Assembly (NCBI RefSeq): GCF_042648365.1 | Contig: NZ_JBHRXI010000001.1 | Span: 124,001-188,000 of the forward strand | Origin: Lutimaribacter_A marinistellae | GTDB lineage: Bacteria; Pseudomonadota; Alphaproteobacteria; Rhodobacterales; Rhodobacteraceae | Direction of reading: 5' to 3' | DNA length: 64,000 nt | Shown here: piece by piece, positions 1-8,791 of the stretch | Position numbering within the stretch: position 1 is the stretch's first letter | Layout: the number at the start of each line of letters is the position of its first letter | Translations under genes and position numbers: made by a program | The notes under the pieces: model-generated | Database searches by the model: none | The model's input: only the letters and a program-made list of their open reading frames with translations | Told to the model about the DNA's origin: nothing

Positions 1-146
1 CCGACATCAAGCGCCCGGCACGGCGTTGACGGCAGGTGATTCAGCATCGGACCAAGGATCGCCTCGGTCGAGAGCGCGTCGTAGCGCAGGCGCAGTTCGG
101 CCTCGGCCCCGCGATAGATCGCAAGAGGGTCCTGATGCAGGGTCAC
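1..146 (-). CDS. Class I SAM-dependent methyltransferase, N-terminal fragment
   Basis: This is a partial gene that runs off the left edge. The reading frame opens with GTG at 146-144, whose last bases overlap the TGA stop of kbl (GTGA), so the two are translationally coupled. The visible residues begin MTLHQDPLAIYRGAEAELR and end in ALDVG, which matches the start of motif I of class I SAM methyltransferases. No acceptor substrate can be named. Threonine dehydrogenase (tdh), a common partner of kbl, is not what follows here. Confidence 0.6.
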   Translation of the reverse strand, partial: MTLHQDPLAIYRGAEAELRLRYDALSTEAILGPMLNHLPSTPCRALDV

Positions 147-1330
147 GAGAGCACGCCGGTCTTTCGGCCAGCTGCCTCGAAGGCCGCCAATGCGCGGTCA
201 AGCTCGTCCCGGGTCAGCGCGGCATTCATCTGCGTGCGGATTCGCGCCTTGCCGCGCGGAACGACCGGGAAGAAGAAGCCCGACACGTAGACGCCTTCCT
301 GAAACAGGTGGTTGGCCATATCCTGCGCCAGTTGCGCCTCACCCAGCATCACGGGGATGATCGGGTGATCGCCGGGCAAAAGGTCGAATCCCAGCCGTGT
401 GAGTCCCTCGCGCCAGTAGGTCGCGTTTTCGAAAAGCTGCGCGCGAAGAGCGTCCCCTTCTTCGATCAGCCGGATCGCCTCGATCCCTGCGGCGGCGATC
501 GCGGGCGGCAGGGAGTTCGAGAAGAGGTAGGGCCGCGCGCGTTGACGCAGCAGGTCGATGACCGGCTGCGGTCCGGCGATATAGCCGCCGATCGCCCCGC
601 CCAGCGCCTTGCCGAGCGTGCCGGTGAGAATGTCGACATCGAGACCGAAATGATCCGGCGTACCGGCCCCGCGCGGCCCCATGAAGCCGGTCGCGTGGCA
701 ATCATCGACCATGACGACCGCATCATGCGCCTTTGCCAGTCGCGTGATCTCGGGCAGGTTTGCAAGGTAGCCATCCATCGAGAAGACACCGTCGGTGGCG
801 ATCATGATGTGCCGCGCGCCATCGGTGCAGGCCTGCTTCAACTGGGCCTCGAGGTCCGCCATGTCGTTATTGGCGTAACGGTAGCGTTTCGCCTTGCACA
901 GGCGGATGCCGTCGATGATCGAGGCATGGTTGAGCGCGTCCGAGATCACCGCGTCCTCGGGGCCGAGAAGCGGCTCGAACAGGCCGCCATTTGCGTCAAA
1001 GCAGGCGGCGAACAAGATCGAATCGTCCTTGCCCAGAAAGGATGCCAGCCGCTGCTCCAGCGCGCGATGCAGGTCCTGCGTCCCGCAGATGAAACGGACG
1101 CTGGCCATTCCAAAGCCTTTTTCATCCATCGCGTGTTTCGCCGACGCGATCAGGTCGGGATGATCGGCAAGGCCAAGATAGTTGTTCGCGCAAAGGTTGA
1201 TGACCTCGCGCCCGCCGACACTGATCTCACCGCCTTGCGGCGAGGTGATGAGGCGTTCGCGCTTGGTCAGCCCCTCGGCCTCGATCTCGGCCAGGGTGTC
1301 GGTGACATGGGACAGAAATGCCTCACTCAT
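143..1330 (-). CDS. kbl: 2-amino-3-ketobutyrate CoA ligase (glycine C-acetyltransferase)
   Basis: PLP enzyme that cleaves 2-amino-3-oxobutyrate with CoA to glycine and acetyl-CoA, the second step of threonine breakdown via threonine dehydrogenase. The 395-residue product has the alpha-oxoamine synthase signatures: SNYLG-like CANNYLGL near the N-terminus, VMVDDCHATGF, and TLGKALGG, which holds the Schiff-base lysine. Length fits the family (about 398). I chose the ATG at 1330 because GGAG lies a few bases upstream; an in-frame ATG 24 bases earlier has no such site. The gene overlaps the next one downstream by GTGA. The partner dehydrogenase is not visible in the window. Confidence 0.93.
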   Translation of the reverse strand: MSEAFLSHVTDTLAEIEAEGLTKRERLITSPQGGEISVGGREVINLCANNYLGLADHPDLIASAKHAMDEKGFGMASVRFICGTQDLHRALEQRLASFLGKDDSILFAACFDANGGLFEPLLGPEDAVISDALNHASIIDGIRLCKAKRYRYANNDMADLEAQLKQACTDGARHIMIATDGVFSMDGYLANLPEITRLAKAHDAVVMVDDCHATGFMGPRGAGTPDHFGLDVDILTGTLGKALGGAIGGYIAGPQPVIDLLRQRARPYLFSNSLPPAIAAAGIEAIRLIEEGDALRAQLFENATYWREGLTRLGFDLLPGDHPIIPVMLGEAQLAQDMANHLFQEGVYVSGFFFPVVPRGKARIRTQMNAALTRDELDRALAAFEAAGRKTGVLS

Positions 1331-1534
1331 GCGGGTCTCCTTTTTGGTGACCATTCTCTAGCATGGCGCGCATCCAGCCGATACAGCGAGCGACCTTGCA
1401 AGGCGCTTGCATGTCGGAAACAGGATGTCGCGCCCCGGATTGCGCCATGACCGCAGAAATGCCGGGTTGTCGCCATGACCCGTCCTTGCCTTTATTGCTA
1501 TAGCTCGGCGAGGCATTGGAGACGGGTCGGTTAC

Positions 1535-2236
1535 ATGCAGTCGGATTCTGCGCACAGCTATGCATCGATCATCTTTCACGGTGTGGGGAAACCCGACCGC
1601 GTATTGGAGGATGGCGAGGCGCAATACTGGCTGTCGCGCGACAAGTTCTGCCGCATCCTCGACCGTATCGTCGGGATGGGCAAGGATGCGCCCCAGATCA
1701 CCTTTGACGACGGCAATGCCTCGGATTTCGAGATCGCCTTGCCCGAGTTGAAACAACGCGGTCTGACGGCAGTTTTTTTCGTCCTGACCGCGCGGCTGGG
1801 CGAACGAGGCTCGCTTACCGAAGCGGATGTGCAGGAGCTTTCCGGCGCCGGGCATATCATCGGCAGCCATGGCCATCGCCACCGCGACTGGCGTCGCCTT
1901 GATGCGGCGGGCCGGATCGAGGAGTTCGAAACGGCCCGAACGCGCCTGTCCGCGTTGGCCGGCACCGAAATAACCGATGCCGCCGCTCCATTCGGCCTTT
2001 ATGATCGCGAGGTTGCCGGCGAGTTGCGCCAGCGCGGCTACCGGGCGATCCACACCAGCGATTGGGGCCGCGCCACGCGGTCCCGGTTCATCCGGCCACG
2101 GAATTGCCTGGACGATACTATGACGCACGAGCAGATCGAGCGCGCGCTGACGGGGCGGATATCGCTGGCGCGTCATCCCCGCCGGTGGCTGGGCCTTGCG
2201 CGCAAGCGGTTGTTGCCTGCGAGGAAACCGGCATGA
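1535..2236 (+). CDS. Polysaccharide deacetylase (NodB-like) family protein
   Basis: Metal-dependent carbohydrate esterase of the CE4/NodB fold. The metal-binding motif 1 is visible as TFDDG and motif 2 as SHGHRH; the segment DAAAPFGLYD, where the family has its catalytic R/P-rich loop, follows. With the ATG at 1535 the protein has about 233 residues, shorter than secreted deacetylases and without a signal peptide, so it is probably cytoplasmic and acts on a nucleotide- or lipid-linked sugar precursor. An upstream in-frame ATG at 1475 is possible. It overlaps the following glycosyltransferase gene by ATGA, so both probably serve one glycan pathway. The acceptor sugar is unknown. Confidence 0.8.
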   Translation: MQSDSAHSYASIIFHGVGKPDRVLEDGEAQYWLSRDKFCRILDRIVGMGKDAPQITFDDGNASDFEIALPELKQRGLTAVFFVLTARLGERGSLTEADVQELSGAGHIIGSHGHRHRDWRRLDAAGRIEEFETARTRLSALAGTEITDAAAPFGLYDREVAGELRQRGYRAIHTSDWGRATRSRFIRPRNCLDDTMTHEQIERALTGRISLARHPRRWLGLARKRLLPARKPA

Positions 2237-3084
2237 TTTCCGTCGTCATACCCGCCCATAACGAAGAGGGCTTCATCGGCGAGTGCCTCGAACACATCCT
2301 TGCCTCGAATTGGCCGGTCGGGTCTGCGGCGTCGTCCGAAGCAGCGGTGCAGGTAGTCGTCGCCGCGAATGGCTGTTCGGATGAGACGGTGGCAGAGGCG
2401 GAAACCATGCGCCCGGCCGTCGAAAGGAAGGGTTGGCAGCTCGACATTCTCGACCTTGAAAAAGGCAGCAAGGTGGGCGCCCTGAACGCCGCCGACGCGA
2501 TCCGGACCCATGAAAAGGTTGTCTATCTGGATGCGGATGTCCATGTCTCTGCGGGTCTGCTGGCCGCGCTGGCCGAGGTGCTGAAGCAGTCGGGCCCGGT
2601 CTATGCCAGTGGATGCCCCAAGATCCGAAAGGCGGAGAGCTTCTTTTCGGAACGATATGCGCGGTTCTGGGAGACGCTGCCCTTCATGGCGAGTGGCGTT
2701 CCGGGTTGCGGGCTTTACGCGGTGAACGCGGCGGGCCGGGCGCGCTGGACCGAGTTTCCCGACGTGACGGCCGATGACATATTCGTACGGTATCAGTTCG
2801 AACCGTCCGAGATGCACAGGGTTCCGCATAGCTATTCATGGCCGATCGCCGAAGGGTTCGCCAACCTGGTGCGCGTCAGGCGGCGGCAGGATCGCGGGCT
2901 GGAAGAAATCCGTCAGAAGCTGCCCGATCTCGCAACGCGCTCGGGGCGCACGGCGCCGACGTCGCGGCAGGTTCGCAACCTTGTTCGGCGCGATCCGGTG
3001 GGTTTCCTTGCCTATGCCGCCATTGCGCTGGCCGTGCGTACGCCGGCCTGGCAGAATCGCGGCCATTGGGACCGGTTCCGGTAA
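2233..3084 (+). CDS. Glycosyltransferase family 2 protein
   Basis: A GT-A fold sugar transferase of 283 residues that would extend a glycan from a nucleotide sugar. The N-terminal nucleotide-binding strand SVVIPAHNEEGFIGECLEHI is typical of GT2, and VYLDADVHVS supplies the DxD-type metal site. Later, TADDIFVRYQF resembles the catalytic ED-type loop. One weakly hydrophobic segment (FLAYAAIALAV) lies near the C-terminus and may lie at the membrane. The ATG overlaps the stop of the deacetylase gene (ATGA), pointing to coupled translation and a joint role in modifying a surface or lipid-linked carbohydrate. Neither donor nor acceptor can be deduced. Confidence 0.85.
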   Translation: MISVVIPAHNEEGFIGECLEHILASNWPVGSAASSEAAVQVVVAANGCSDETVAEAETMRPAVERKGWQLDILDLEKGSKVGALNAADAIRTHEKVVYLDADVHVSAGLLAALAEVLKQSGPVYASGCPKIRKAESFFSERYARFWETLPFMASGVPGCGLYAVNAAGRARWTEFPDVTADDIFVRYQFEPSEMHRVPHSYSWPIAEGFANLVRVRRRQDRGLEEIRQKLPDLATRSGRTAPTSRQVRNLVRRDPVGFLAYAAIALAVRTPAWQNRGHWDRFR

Positions 3085-3212
3085 CCACCGGCCTGCCGGT
3101 CACCGAGCCCTGCCACGACAACCATCCACCGAAATGCATTTTGACCCGACGTCAGAAAGACAGGTCTTTGCTGCACATGCATACTGCGCAGAAATTTCGA
3201 GAGGAGACGGCA

Positions 3213-4388
3213 ATGACCGACATCGTGATTCTTGACGGCGCGCGTACCGCGATCGGTACCTTTGGCGGGGCGCTGGCATCCACCGCACCCATCGACCTTG
3301 CCACGGTCGCAACCGAGGCCGCGCTGGAACGCGCGGGCGTCGAGGCCGGGCAGATCGGGCATGTCGTGTTCGGCCATGTCATCAACACCGAGCCCCGCGA
3401 CATGTACCTGAGCCGGGTCGCCGCGATGCAAGCGGGGATCCCCGAAGGCACCCCGGCGATGAACGTCAACCGCCTTTGCGGTTCGGGCGCGCAGGCCATC
3501 GTTTCGGCCACCCAGTCGCTGATGCTGGGTGACGCGGATTTCGCCCTTGCAGGTGGTGCCGAGAGCATGTCGCGCAGCCCCTACATCCTGCAGCAGGCAC
3601 GGTTCGGCGCCAAGATGGGCGATATCAAGTCGCTCGACATGATGCTGGGCGCGCTGAACTGCCCGTTCGGCACCGGCCACATGGGCGTGACCGCCGAGAA
3701 CGTCGCGGACGAGCACCAGATTACCCGCGAGCAGATGGACGATTTCGCCCTGACCAGCCAGACGCGCGCCGCTGCTGCCATCGAGGCCGGGCTGTTCGAG
3801 AGCCAGATCGCGCCGGTGCAGGTCAAGGTCAAGCGCGACATGGTCGATTTCAAGGTCGACGAACATCCCAAGGCGACCTCGGCCGAAGCGCTTGCCGGGC
3901 TGCGCGCGGTGTTCAAGAAAGACGGCCGCGTGACCGCCGGGAACGCGTCGGGCATCAATGACGGCGCGGCAGCGCTGGTTCTGGCCCGGGCCGAGGCGGC
4001 CGAAAAGGCCGGGCTGAAGCCCCGCGCCCGGATCCTTGGCTATGCCCATGCAGGCGTGCGCCCCGAGGTAATGGGTATCGGCCCGATTCCGGCAGTGCGC
4101 AAGCTGATGGAAAAGACCGGCCTGTCGGCCAGCGATTTCGACGTGATCGAGTCGAACGAGGCCTTCGCCTCGCAGGCGCTGGCGGTGAACAAGGAACTCG
4201 GCCTCGACCCGGCGCGGGTGAACCCCAATGGCGGCGCGATCGCATTGGGCCACCCGGTCGGCGCGACCGGCGCCATCATCACGGTCAAGGCGCTTTACGA
4301 GCTGGAACGGACCGGCGGATCCAAGGCGCTGATCACGATGTGCATCGGCGGCGGCCAGGGCATCGCGATTGCCCTCGAACGGCTCTGA
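3213..4388 (+). CDS. Acetyl-CoA C-acetyltransferase (thiolase)
   Basis: Condensing or degradative thiolase of 391 residues, the standard length. The nucleophilic cysteine is in NRLCGSGAQAI, the GHP histidine in ALGHPVGATGA and the second catalytic cysteine in MCIGGGQGIA. It would interconvert acetoacetyl-CoA (or longer 3-oxoacyl-CoA) and acetyl-CoA; members of this subgroup serve polyhydroxybutyrate synthesis (PhaA/BktB) or 3-oxoadipyl-CoA cleavage. No phaB or other PHB gene is adjacent, so the exact role is open. GAGGAGA 5 bases before the ATG at 3213 fixes the start. It is monocistronic, with GC hairpins downstream. Confidence 0.92.
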   Translation: MTDIVILDGARTAIGTFGGALASTAPIDLATVATEAALERAGVEAGQIGHVVFGHVINTEPRDMYLSRVAAMQAGIPEGTPAMNVNRLCGSGAQAIVSATQSLMLGDADFALAGGAESMSRSPYILQQARFGAKMGDIKSLDMMLGALNCPFGTGHMGVTAENVADEHQITREQMDDFALTSQTRAAAAIEAGLFESQIAPVQVKVKRDMVDFKVDEHPKATSAEALAGLRAVFKKDGRVTAGNASGINDGAAALVLARAEAAEKAGLKPRARILGYAHAGVRPEVMGIGPIPAVRKLMEKTGLSASDFDVIESNEAFASQALAVNKELGLDPARVNPNGGAIALGHPVGATGAIITVKALYELERTGGSKALITMCIGGGQGIAIALERL

Positions 4389-4402
4389 CATCTTCGGTGC
4401 CG

Positions 4403-4438
4403 GGGGGCTGTCGGCCCCCTCTTGAGCCTTCGGCTCAA
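4403..4438 (+). terminator. Tandem hairpins between convergent genes
   Basis: Two back-to-back stem-loops: GGGGGC/GCCCCC around a TGTCG loop (4403-4419) and TTGAGCC/GGCTCAA around TTC (4422-4438). They lie between the convergent thiolase and cobamide/iron-sulfur genes and could terminate transcription from either side, although no long T-run follows. Directly after them is the segment CCCCCCGAGGATATTTTGGG (4443-4462). Confidence 0.55.
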
Positions 4439-4484
4439 TTCACCCCCCGAGGATATTTTGGGCAAGAGGAAAGCAGGGGCGCGG

Positions 4485-5471
4485 TCATTCGGCCGCGTCC
4501 CTTTCACGTTTGCGGGCAAGTTTCGCGGCAAGATTGAAACCCACGCCCGGACGGGACCACGGGCATTGCGCGATGCAGATGGCGCAGCCATGGGTTTCGT
4601 TGAAAAACGGCAGGCAGCGGTCGAAATCGACATACCATTTCGTGACGCCGCGCACGGTGTTTTTGCGGGGGGACAGTGCCCGGGGCGGGCAGGCATCCTC
4701 GCAGATGCGACAATTGCTGCAGAAGGAATCGATGCCAAAATCCCGCGGTGGCGTAGGCGCGAAGGGTGCGTCGGTGAGCACGGCGGAGAGGCGGAACGAG
4801 GCACCGAACTCCGGGTTGATGATCGAGCCGTGCTTGCCCAATTCGCCGAAACCGCAGGCGATCGCAGGCGGGATCATCGCCAGCGCACCGGTCATCGGAC
4901 CGGTGACAGGTTCTGCTGGCCATCCCTGTTCGCGCAGCCAGCCCGCGACGGTCTTGGCTGCGAGCGCGGCGCGGGCATATTGCGCCATGACCTCGAGCCC
5001 GGCGGTCGGTTCCGGCGCGGTGGCGATCCGCTCGTACTCGTGCTGCACGCCAAGCATGATGACGCGGGTCTGCGGAATTTCGAAACCTTCGAACACCCAT
5101 TCCGGGCGCATCTCGGCCACTCCGGTCATTTCGCACAGCCCCTCATGCGGGAAGCGGGACAGCGCATCTGTCCACTCCTGGGGGCTGCGTTGGACCTTGG
5201 AGCTCGTAACCTCGGGCAGCGGCGCGTCGAGAATCGTCTGCCGCGCGGCGCGGGCGGTGGCAAATTCGGGAACCTTGGCCGATTGCGCGTAGAAATAGCG
5301 TTGCAAGGGGCCGTGCGGAATCGTGTCGGGATCGGGAGCCCAGTAGACCATGCGCGGGCGGCGAAAACGCGTCTCTCCCAACCCGTTCACGGCATTGCCG
5401 CTTTGCGTTGGAAAATGCGCCGTCTGGGCCGGGTCGGGCGTGAAGGGGCGGTGGGGATTCGGTCGTGCCAT
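4485..5471 (-). CDS. Reductive-dehalogenase/QueG-like 4Fe-4S protein
   Basis: A 328-residue protein of the superfamily joining RdhA reductive dehalogenases and epoxyqueuosine reductase QueG. The C-terminal ferredoxin-like domain has C251xxCxxCxxxC261P, then C286 and C296xxCxxxC303P, enough for two [4Fe-4S] clusters. Ahead of these, GFGELGKHGSIINPEFG resembles the cobamide-domain segment of RdhA more than that of QueG. There is no Tat signal, so it is cytoplasmic, unlike respiratory dehalogenases. The start at 5471 lies 26 bases after the ubiB stop; an earlier in-frame ATG would sit inside ubiB. Substrate unknown; a QueG-type role is the alternative. Confidence 0.72.
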   Translation of the reverse strand: MARPNPHRPFTPDPAQTAHFPTQSGNAVNGLGETRFRRPRMVYWAPDPDTIPHGPLQRYFYAQSAKVPEFATARAARQTILDAPLPEVTSSKVQRSPQEWTDALSRFPHEGLCEMTGVAEMRPEWVFEGFEIPQTRVIMLGVQHEYERIATAPEPTAGLEVMAQYARAALAAKTVAGWLREQGWPAEPVTGPMTGALAMIPPAIACGFGELGKHGSIINPEFGASFRLSAVLTDAPFAPTPPRDFGIDSFCSNCRICEDACPPRALSPRKNTVRGVTKWYVDFDRCLPFFNETHGCAICIAQCPWSRPGVGFNLAAKLARKRERDAAE

Positions 5472-5497
5472 GCCCGGGAGCCTAGCACGGTCGTGGT

Positions 5498-7027
5498 TCA
5501 GAGAAGCAATTCGATGATCGCGACGAGTCCACCGCCGGCAAGCGCGCCAAGGGAGGCGGGACAGATCCACCTCGTCCATCCCTGCGGGTCCGGCTCTTTT
5601 CGGGTTGCCTGAGCGATCAGCGCCCTTTCCACCAGTCCCGGCAGGCGTGGACCGAAGCGCGCCAGCACGCGCGCCGTCCTGGCCAGGTCGCTTCCTACCG
5701 CGCGGGGGCCGATGGATTTCTTGATGTAATCCTCGACCACGGGGCGCGCGACTTCCCAGATGTTGATATGTGGATCAAGAGAGCGGGCGACGCCTTCGAC
5801 AACAACCATGGTCCGTTGCAGCAGGATCAGTTCGGTCCGGGTTTCCATGCCGAAACGCTCGGTCACTTCGAAGAGGTAATTGAGCAGGCGCCCCATGGAT
5901 ATATGGGAGGCGTCCATGCCAAAGATCGGCTCACCCACGGCACGCAGCGCGCGCGCGAACTCGTCGACATCCTGATCGGCGGGAACATATCCGGCCTCGA
6001 AATGCACTTCGGCTACGCGCTTGTAGTCGCGCCGGATAAAGCCGAACAGAATCTCGGCATAGACCCTGCGGGTGTACTCGTCGATATGGCCCATGATGCC
6101 GAAATCATAGGCAATGATGTCACCGTCGGGCGCGACCTTGAGGTTGCCCTGATGCATGTCGGCATGGAAGTAGCCGTCGCGCAGCGCATGCATGAGAAAC
6201 AGGCGAAGTACCCGCGCAGCCAGAGCGGGCCGGTCGTGGCCCGCCGCGTCGATTGCAGCGTTGTCGCCCAGCGGCACGCCATCGGCCCAGCCCAGCGTCA
6301 TCACGCGCCGTGCCGAGAGCGACCAGATCACTGGCGGCAGGCGAAATCCCTCGTCCCCGGCGGTGTTGTCAGCGAATTCGGACGCGGCAGAGCTTTCGAG
6401 GCGCAGGTCCAGTTCGCCGCGCACGACACCGTCGAAATGCGTGATGACGTCCATCGGGCGCAACCGCCTGGCCCCCGGGGCAAGACGTTCGATGATCCAC
6501 GCCGCGAAATAGAAGGCATCCACATCCTTGCGGAAGGCTTTCTCGATTCCCGGCCGCAGCACCTTGACCGCGACGTCGCGCCCGGTACCCACAAGCCGCG
6601 CCTTGTGGACCTGAGCAATCGAAGCGGCGGCGATAGGCTGGCTGAAATCGTCGAACATCTCGGCCACGGGCTGGCCCAGTTCCTTTTCGACTTCGGCCAG
6701 CGCCACATCGCGGGGAAACGGCGGCAGCTTGTCCTGCAACACGCGCAGCTGGGCGGCCATCTCCTCACCCACGACATCCGGCCTTGTCGACAGGACCTGT
6801 CCGAACTTGATGTAGGCCGGACCGAGCGCGGTAAGCGCCCGTGTGGCGGGGGGCATCGCGGGATCGCCCTCGTAGCCGAGCCAGGCAAAGGGCTTGCCGA
6901 GCGCGCGCGCAAAAGCCCGCAGTGCCGGCGGCGCCTCGAACGCGTCGAGCACCACGCCCATAGCGCCGGTGCGTTCCAGCGTGGCACCGGTACGGATCAG
7001 CCGGATGATGTTGTGCGGCCCGCGCAT
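5498..7027 (-). CDS. ubiB: Ubiquinone biosynthesis protein UbiB (ABC1/ADCK atypical kinase family)
   Basis: Membrane-associated atypical kinase/ATPase needed for ubiquinone synthesis, thought to support lipid precursor handling by the UbiE-K complex. The 509-residue protein shows the KxGQ motif (YIKFGQVLSTRPD), the Ala-rich nucleotide loop (AAASIAQVHKA), the catalytic segment FHADMHQGNL and the metal-binding DFG (AYDFGIMGHID). A hydrophobic C-terminal tail (LGALAGGGLVAIIELLL) anchors it to the membrane. Its ATG overlaps the ubiE stop by one base (TGATG), so the pair is one operon; the iron-sulfur gene follows 26 bases downstream. Confidence 0.95.
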   Translation of the reverse strand: MRGPHNIIRLIRTGATLERTGAMGVVLDAFEAPPALRAFARALGKPFAWLGYEGDPAMPPATRALTALGPAYIKFGQVLSTRPDVVGEEMAAQLRVLQDKLPPFPRDVALAEVEKELGQPVAEMFDDFSQPIAAASIAQVHKARLVGTGRDVAVKVLRPGIEKAFRKDVDAFYFAAWIIERLAPGARRLRPMDVITHFDGVVRGELDLRLESSAASEFADNTAGDEGFRLPPVIWSLSARRVMTLGWADGVPLGDNAAIDAAGHDRPALAARVLRLFLMHALRDGYFHADMHQGNLKVAPDGDIIAYDFGIMGHIDEYTRRVYAEILFGFIRRDYKRVAEVHFEAGYVPADQDVDEFARALRAVGEPIFGMDASHISMGRLLNYLFEVTERFGMETRTELILLQRTMVVVEGVARSLDPHINIWEVARPVVEDYIKKSIGPRAVGSDLARTARVLARFGPRLPGLVERALIAQATRKEPDPQGWTRWICPASLGALAGGGLVAIIELLL

Positions 7028-7788
7028 CAGATCTTCCAGCCGGAATGCAGTGCGGCGATGCCGAGGCTCAGGTTGCGGTACTTTGCGTTTCCGAAGCCCG
7101 CGGTACGCACCATACCCAGAAACGTTTCCTGGTCAGGAAACTTGCGAATGGATTCGACGAGGTATTGATAGCTGTCGCGATCACCCGCGATCACCTGCCC
7201 CATGCGTGGTATAACGTTAAACGAATAGAGGTCGTAGGCCTTTTGCAACAGATCGTTGGGGATCTGGCTGAATTCCAGGACCATCAGCCTGCCGCCGGGA
7301 CGCAGCACGCGGAAAGCCTCGTTCAGCGCGTCCTGCGGCCGGGTCACGTTCCGGATGCCGAACGAGATCGTGTAGGTGTCGAACGTGTTGTCGGGAAAGG
7401 GCAGTGCCATGGCATCGCCCACCACCCAGTCGAGACTGTCAGCCATGCGCTCGGCTTCGGCCCGCTTGCGCCCCTCGATCAGCATCGATTCGGTCAGATC
7501 GAGCACGGTGGCGTGTCCCTGCCCTGCCCGCTTGAGGAAGCGGAAGGCGATATCGCCGGTCCCGCCGGCCACATCGAGCAGGCGCTGACCCGGGCGCGGG
7601 GCGAGCCAGTCCATCATCGCGTCCTTCCAGACGCGGTGGATACCCGCGCTCATCACGTCGTTCATGATGTCGTATTTCGAGGCGACAGACGTGAAGACGC
7701 CCTGCACCCGTCCGGCCTTGTCGGATTCGGGGACAGTTTCATTGCCGAAGTGGGTGGTTTTGCCGGTCTTGTCGTTTGGGTCGGACAT
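7027..7788 (-). CDS. ubiE: Ubiquinone/menaquinone C-methyltransferase UbiE
   Basis: SAM-dependent C-methyltransferase acting on the benzoquinol ring of ubiquinone precursors (and of demethylmenaquinol where present). The 253-residue protein has SAM motif I (LLDVAGGTGDIAFRFL), the UbiE signature KYDIMNDVMSAGIHR near the N-terminus and SFGIRNVTRPQDAL in the middle. Length matches the family. It is the first gene of the ubiE-ubiB pair and is divergent from mutM, with 85 bases between the start codons. Confidence 0.96.
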   Translation of the reverse strand: MSDPNDKTGKTTHFGNETVPESDKAGRVQGVFTSVASKYDIMNDVMSAGIHRVWKDAMMDWLAPRPGQRLLDVAGGTGDIAFRFLKRAGQGHATVLDLTESMLIEGRKRAEAERMADSLDWVVGDAMALPFPDNTFDTYTISFGIRNVTRPQDALNEAFRVLRPGGRLMVLEFSQIPNDLLQKAYDLYSFNVIPRMGQVIAGDRDSYQYLVESIRKFPDQETFLGMVRTAGFGNAKYRNLSLGIAALHSGWKI

Positions 7789-7873
7789 GCGCCTTGCCGT
7801 TCGTTGAATTCGCCCTTGTTATAGGGCGCTGTGATCCGGGCACAATGCGGCCCGTGGAAAGGGGAGCGGCGGA

Positions 7874-8725
7874 ATGCCCGAATTGCCCGAGGTCGAGACA
7901 GTAAGACGCGGCCTGGCCCCCGCGATGGAGGGTGCGGTCATCCTGAGCGCCGAGGTGAATCGTCCCGACCTGCGCTGGCCATTCCCCCAAGGCATGGCCG
8001 AAAGACTCACCGGGGCGCGGGTCGAACGGCTGCGTCGGCGGTCGAAATACATCCTTGCCGATCTCGACAGGGGTGAGACGCTGCTGATCCACCTCGGCAT
8101 GTCGGGGCGGATGACTGTTTCCGGAGACCCGCTTGGGCAGTTCGTGCACGAGCATCCTGCGGCGCAAAAACATGACCATGTCGTGCTGCACATGGATAAC
8201 GGGGCGCGCATCACCTTTAATGATCCCCGCCGATTTGGCGCGATGGACCTGATGCCGACCAACACCGCCGAGGCGCACAAGCTGCTCTCGGTTCTGGGAC
8301 CGGAACCTTTGGGCAACGCGTTTCACGAAGCCTACCTGGTCGCTCGCTTCAGAGGGCGGAATACCCCGGTCAAGGCGGCGCTTCTGGATCAGGGAATCGT
8401 CGCAGGGCTGGGCAACATCTATGTCTGCGAAGCGCTTTACCGGGCGCGGATCTCACCGCGCCGCAAGGCGGGCCGAATTTCGGCCGCGCGGGTCGCTGCA
8501 TTGGTGCCGATCATCCGGCAGGTGTTGCGGGATGCGATCGAAGCGGGCGGTTCCAGCCTGCGGGATTTCCGGCAAGCCGATGGCGAACTTGGATATTTCC
8601 AGCACCGCTTTGACGTGTACGGGCGCGAGGGACAACCCTGCCGGACAGAAGGGTGCGACGGCGTCGTGACCCGGATCGTGCAATCCGGGCGATCCTCCTT
8701 CTACTGCCCGCGCTGTCAAAGATAG
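7874..8725 (+). CDS. mutM: Formamidopyrimidine-DNA glycosylase (Fpg/MutM)
   Basis: Base-excision repair glycosylase/AP lyase that removes 8-oxoguanine and formamidopyrimidines. The product starts MPELPEVETVRRG, giving the N-terminal proline nucleophile and the catalytic Glu. RRSKYIL contains the conserved lysine, NDPRRFG is the void-filling/DNA-binding loop, and the C-terminal zinc finger is formed by CRTEGC and YCPRCQR. Length 283 is normal. A GGGGAGCGG stretch sits just before the ATG. The gene lies between divergent ubiE and the enoyl-CoA hydratase, an arrangement common in alphaproteobacteria. Confidence 0.97.
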   Translation: MPELPEVETVRRGLAPAMEGAVILSAEVNRPDLRWPFPQGMAERLTGARVERLRRRSKYILADLDRGETLLIHLGMSGRMTVSGDPLGQFVHEHPAAQKHDHVVLHMDNGARITFNDPRRFGAMDLMPTNTAEAHKLLSVLGPEPLGNAFHEAYLVARFRGRNTPVKAALLDQGIVAGLGNIYVCEALYRARISPRRKAGRISAARVAALVPIIRQVLRDAIEAGGSSLRDFRQADGELGYFQHRFDVYGREGQPCRTEGCDGVVTRIVQSGRSSFYCPRCQR

Positions 8726-8791
8726 CTTGAACCACAGGCCTCGCATGGTAAGGAGTCGTGCTTAACGGAACCAACCGAAAGCTTTTTTGCC

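Noticed and set aside
26..1450. 474-codon open frame opposite kbl
   Set aside because: It is antisense to a clear PLP enzyme and shows only composition-driven openness.
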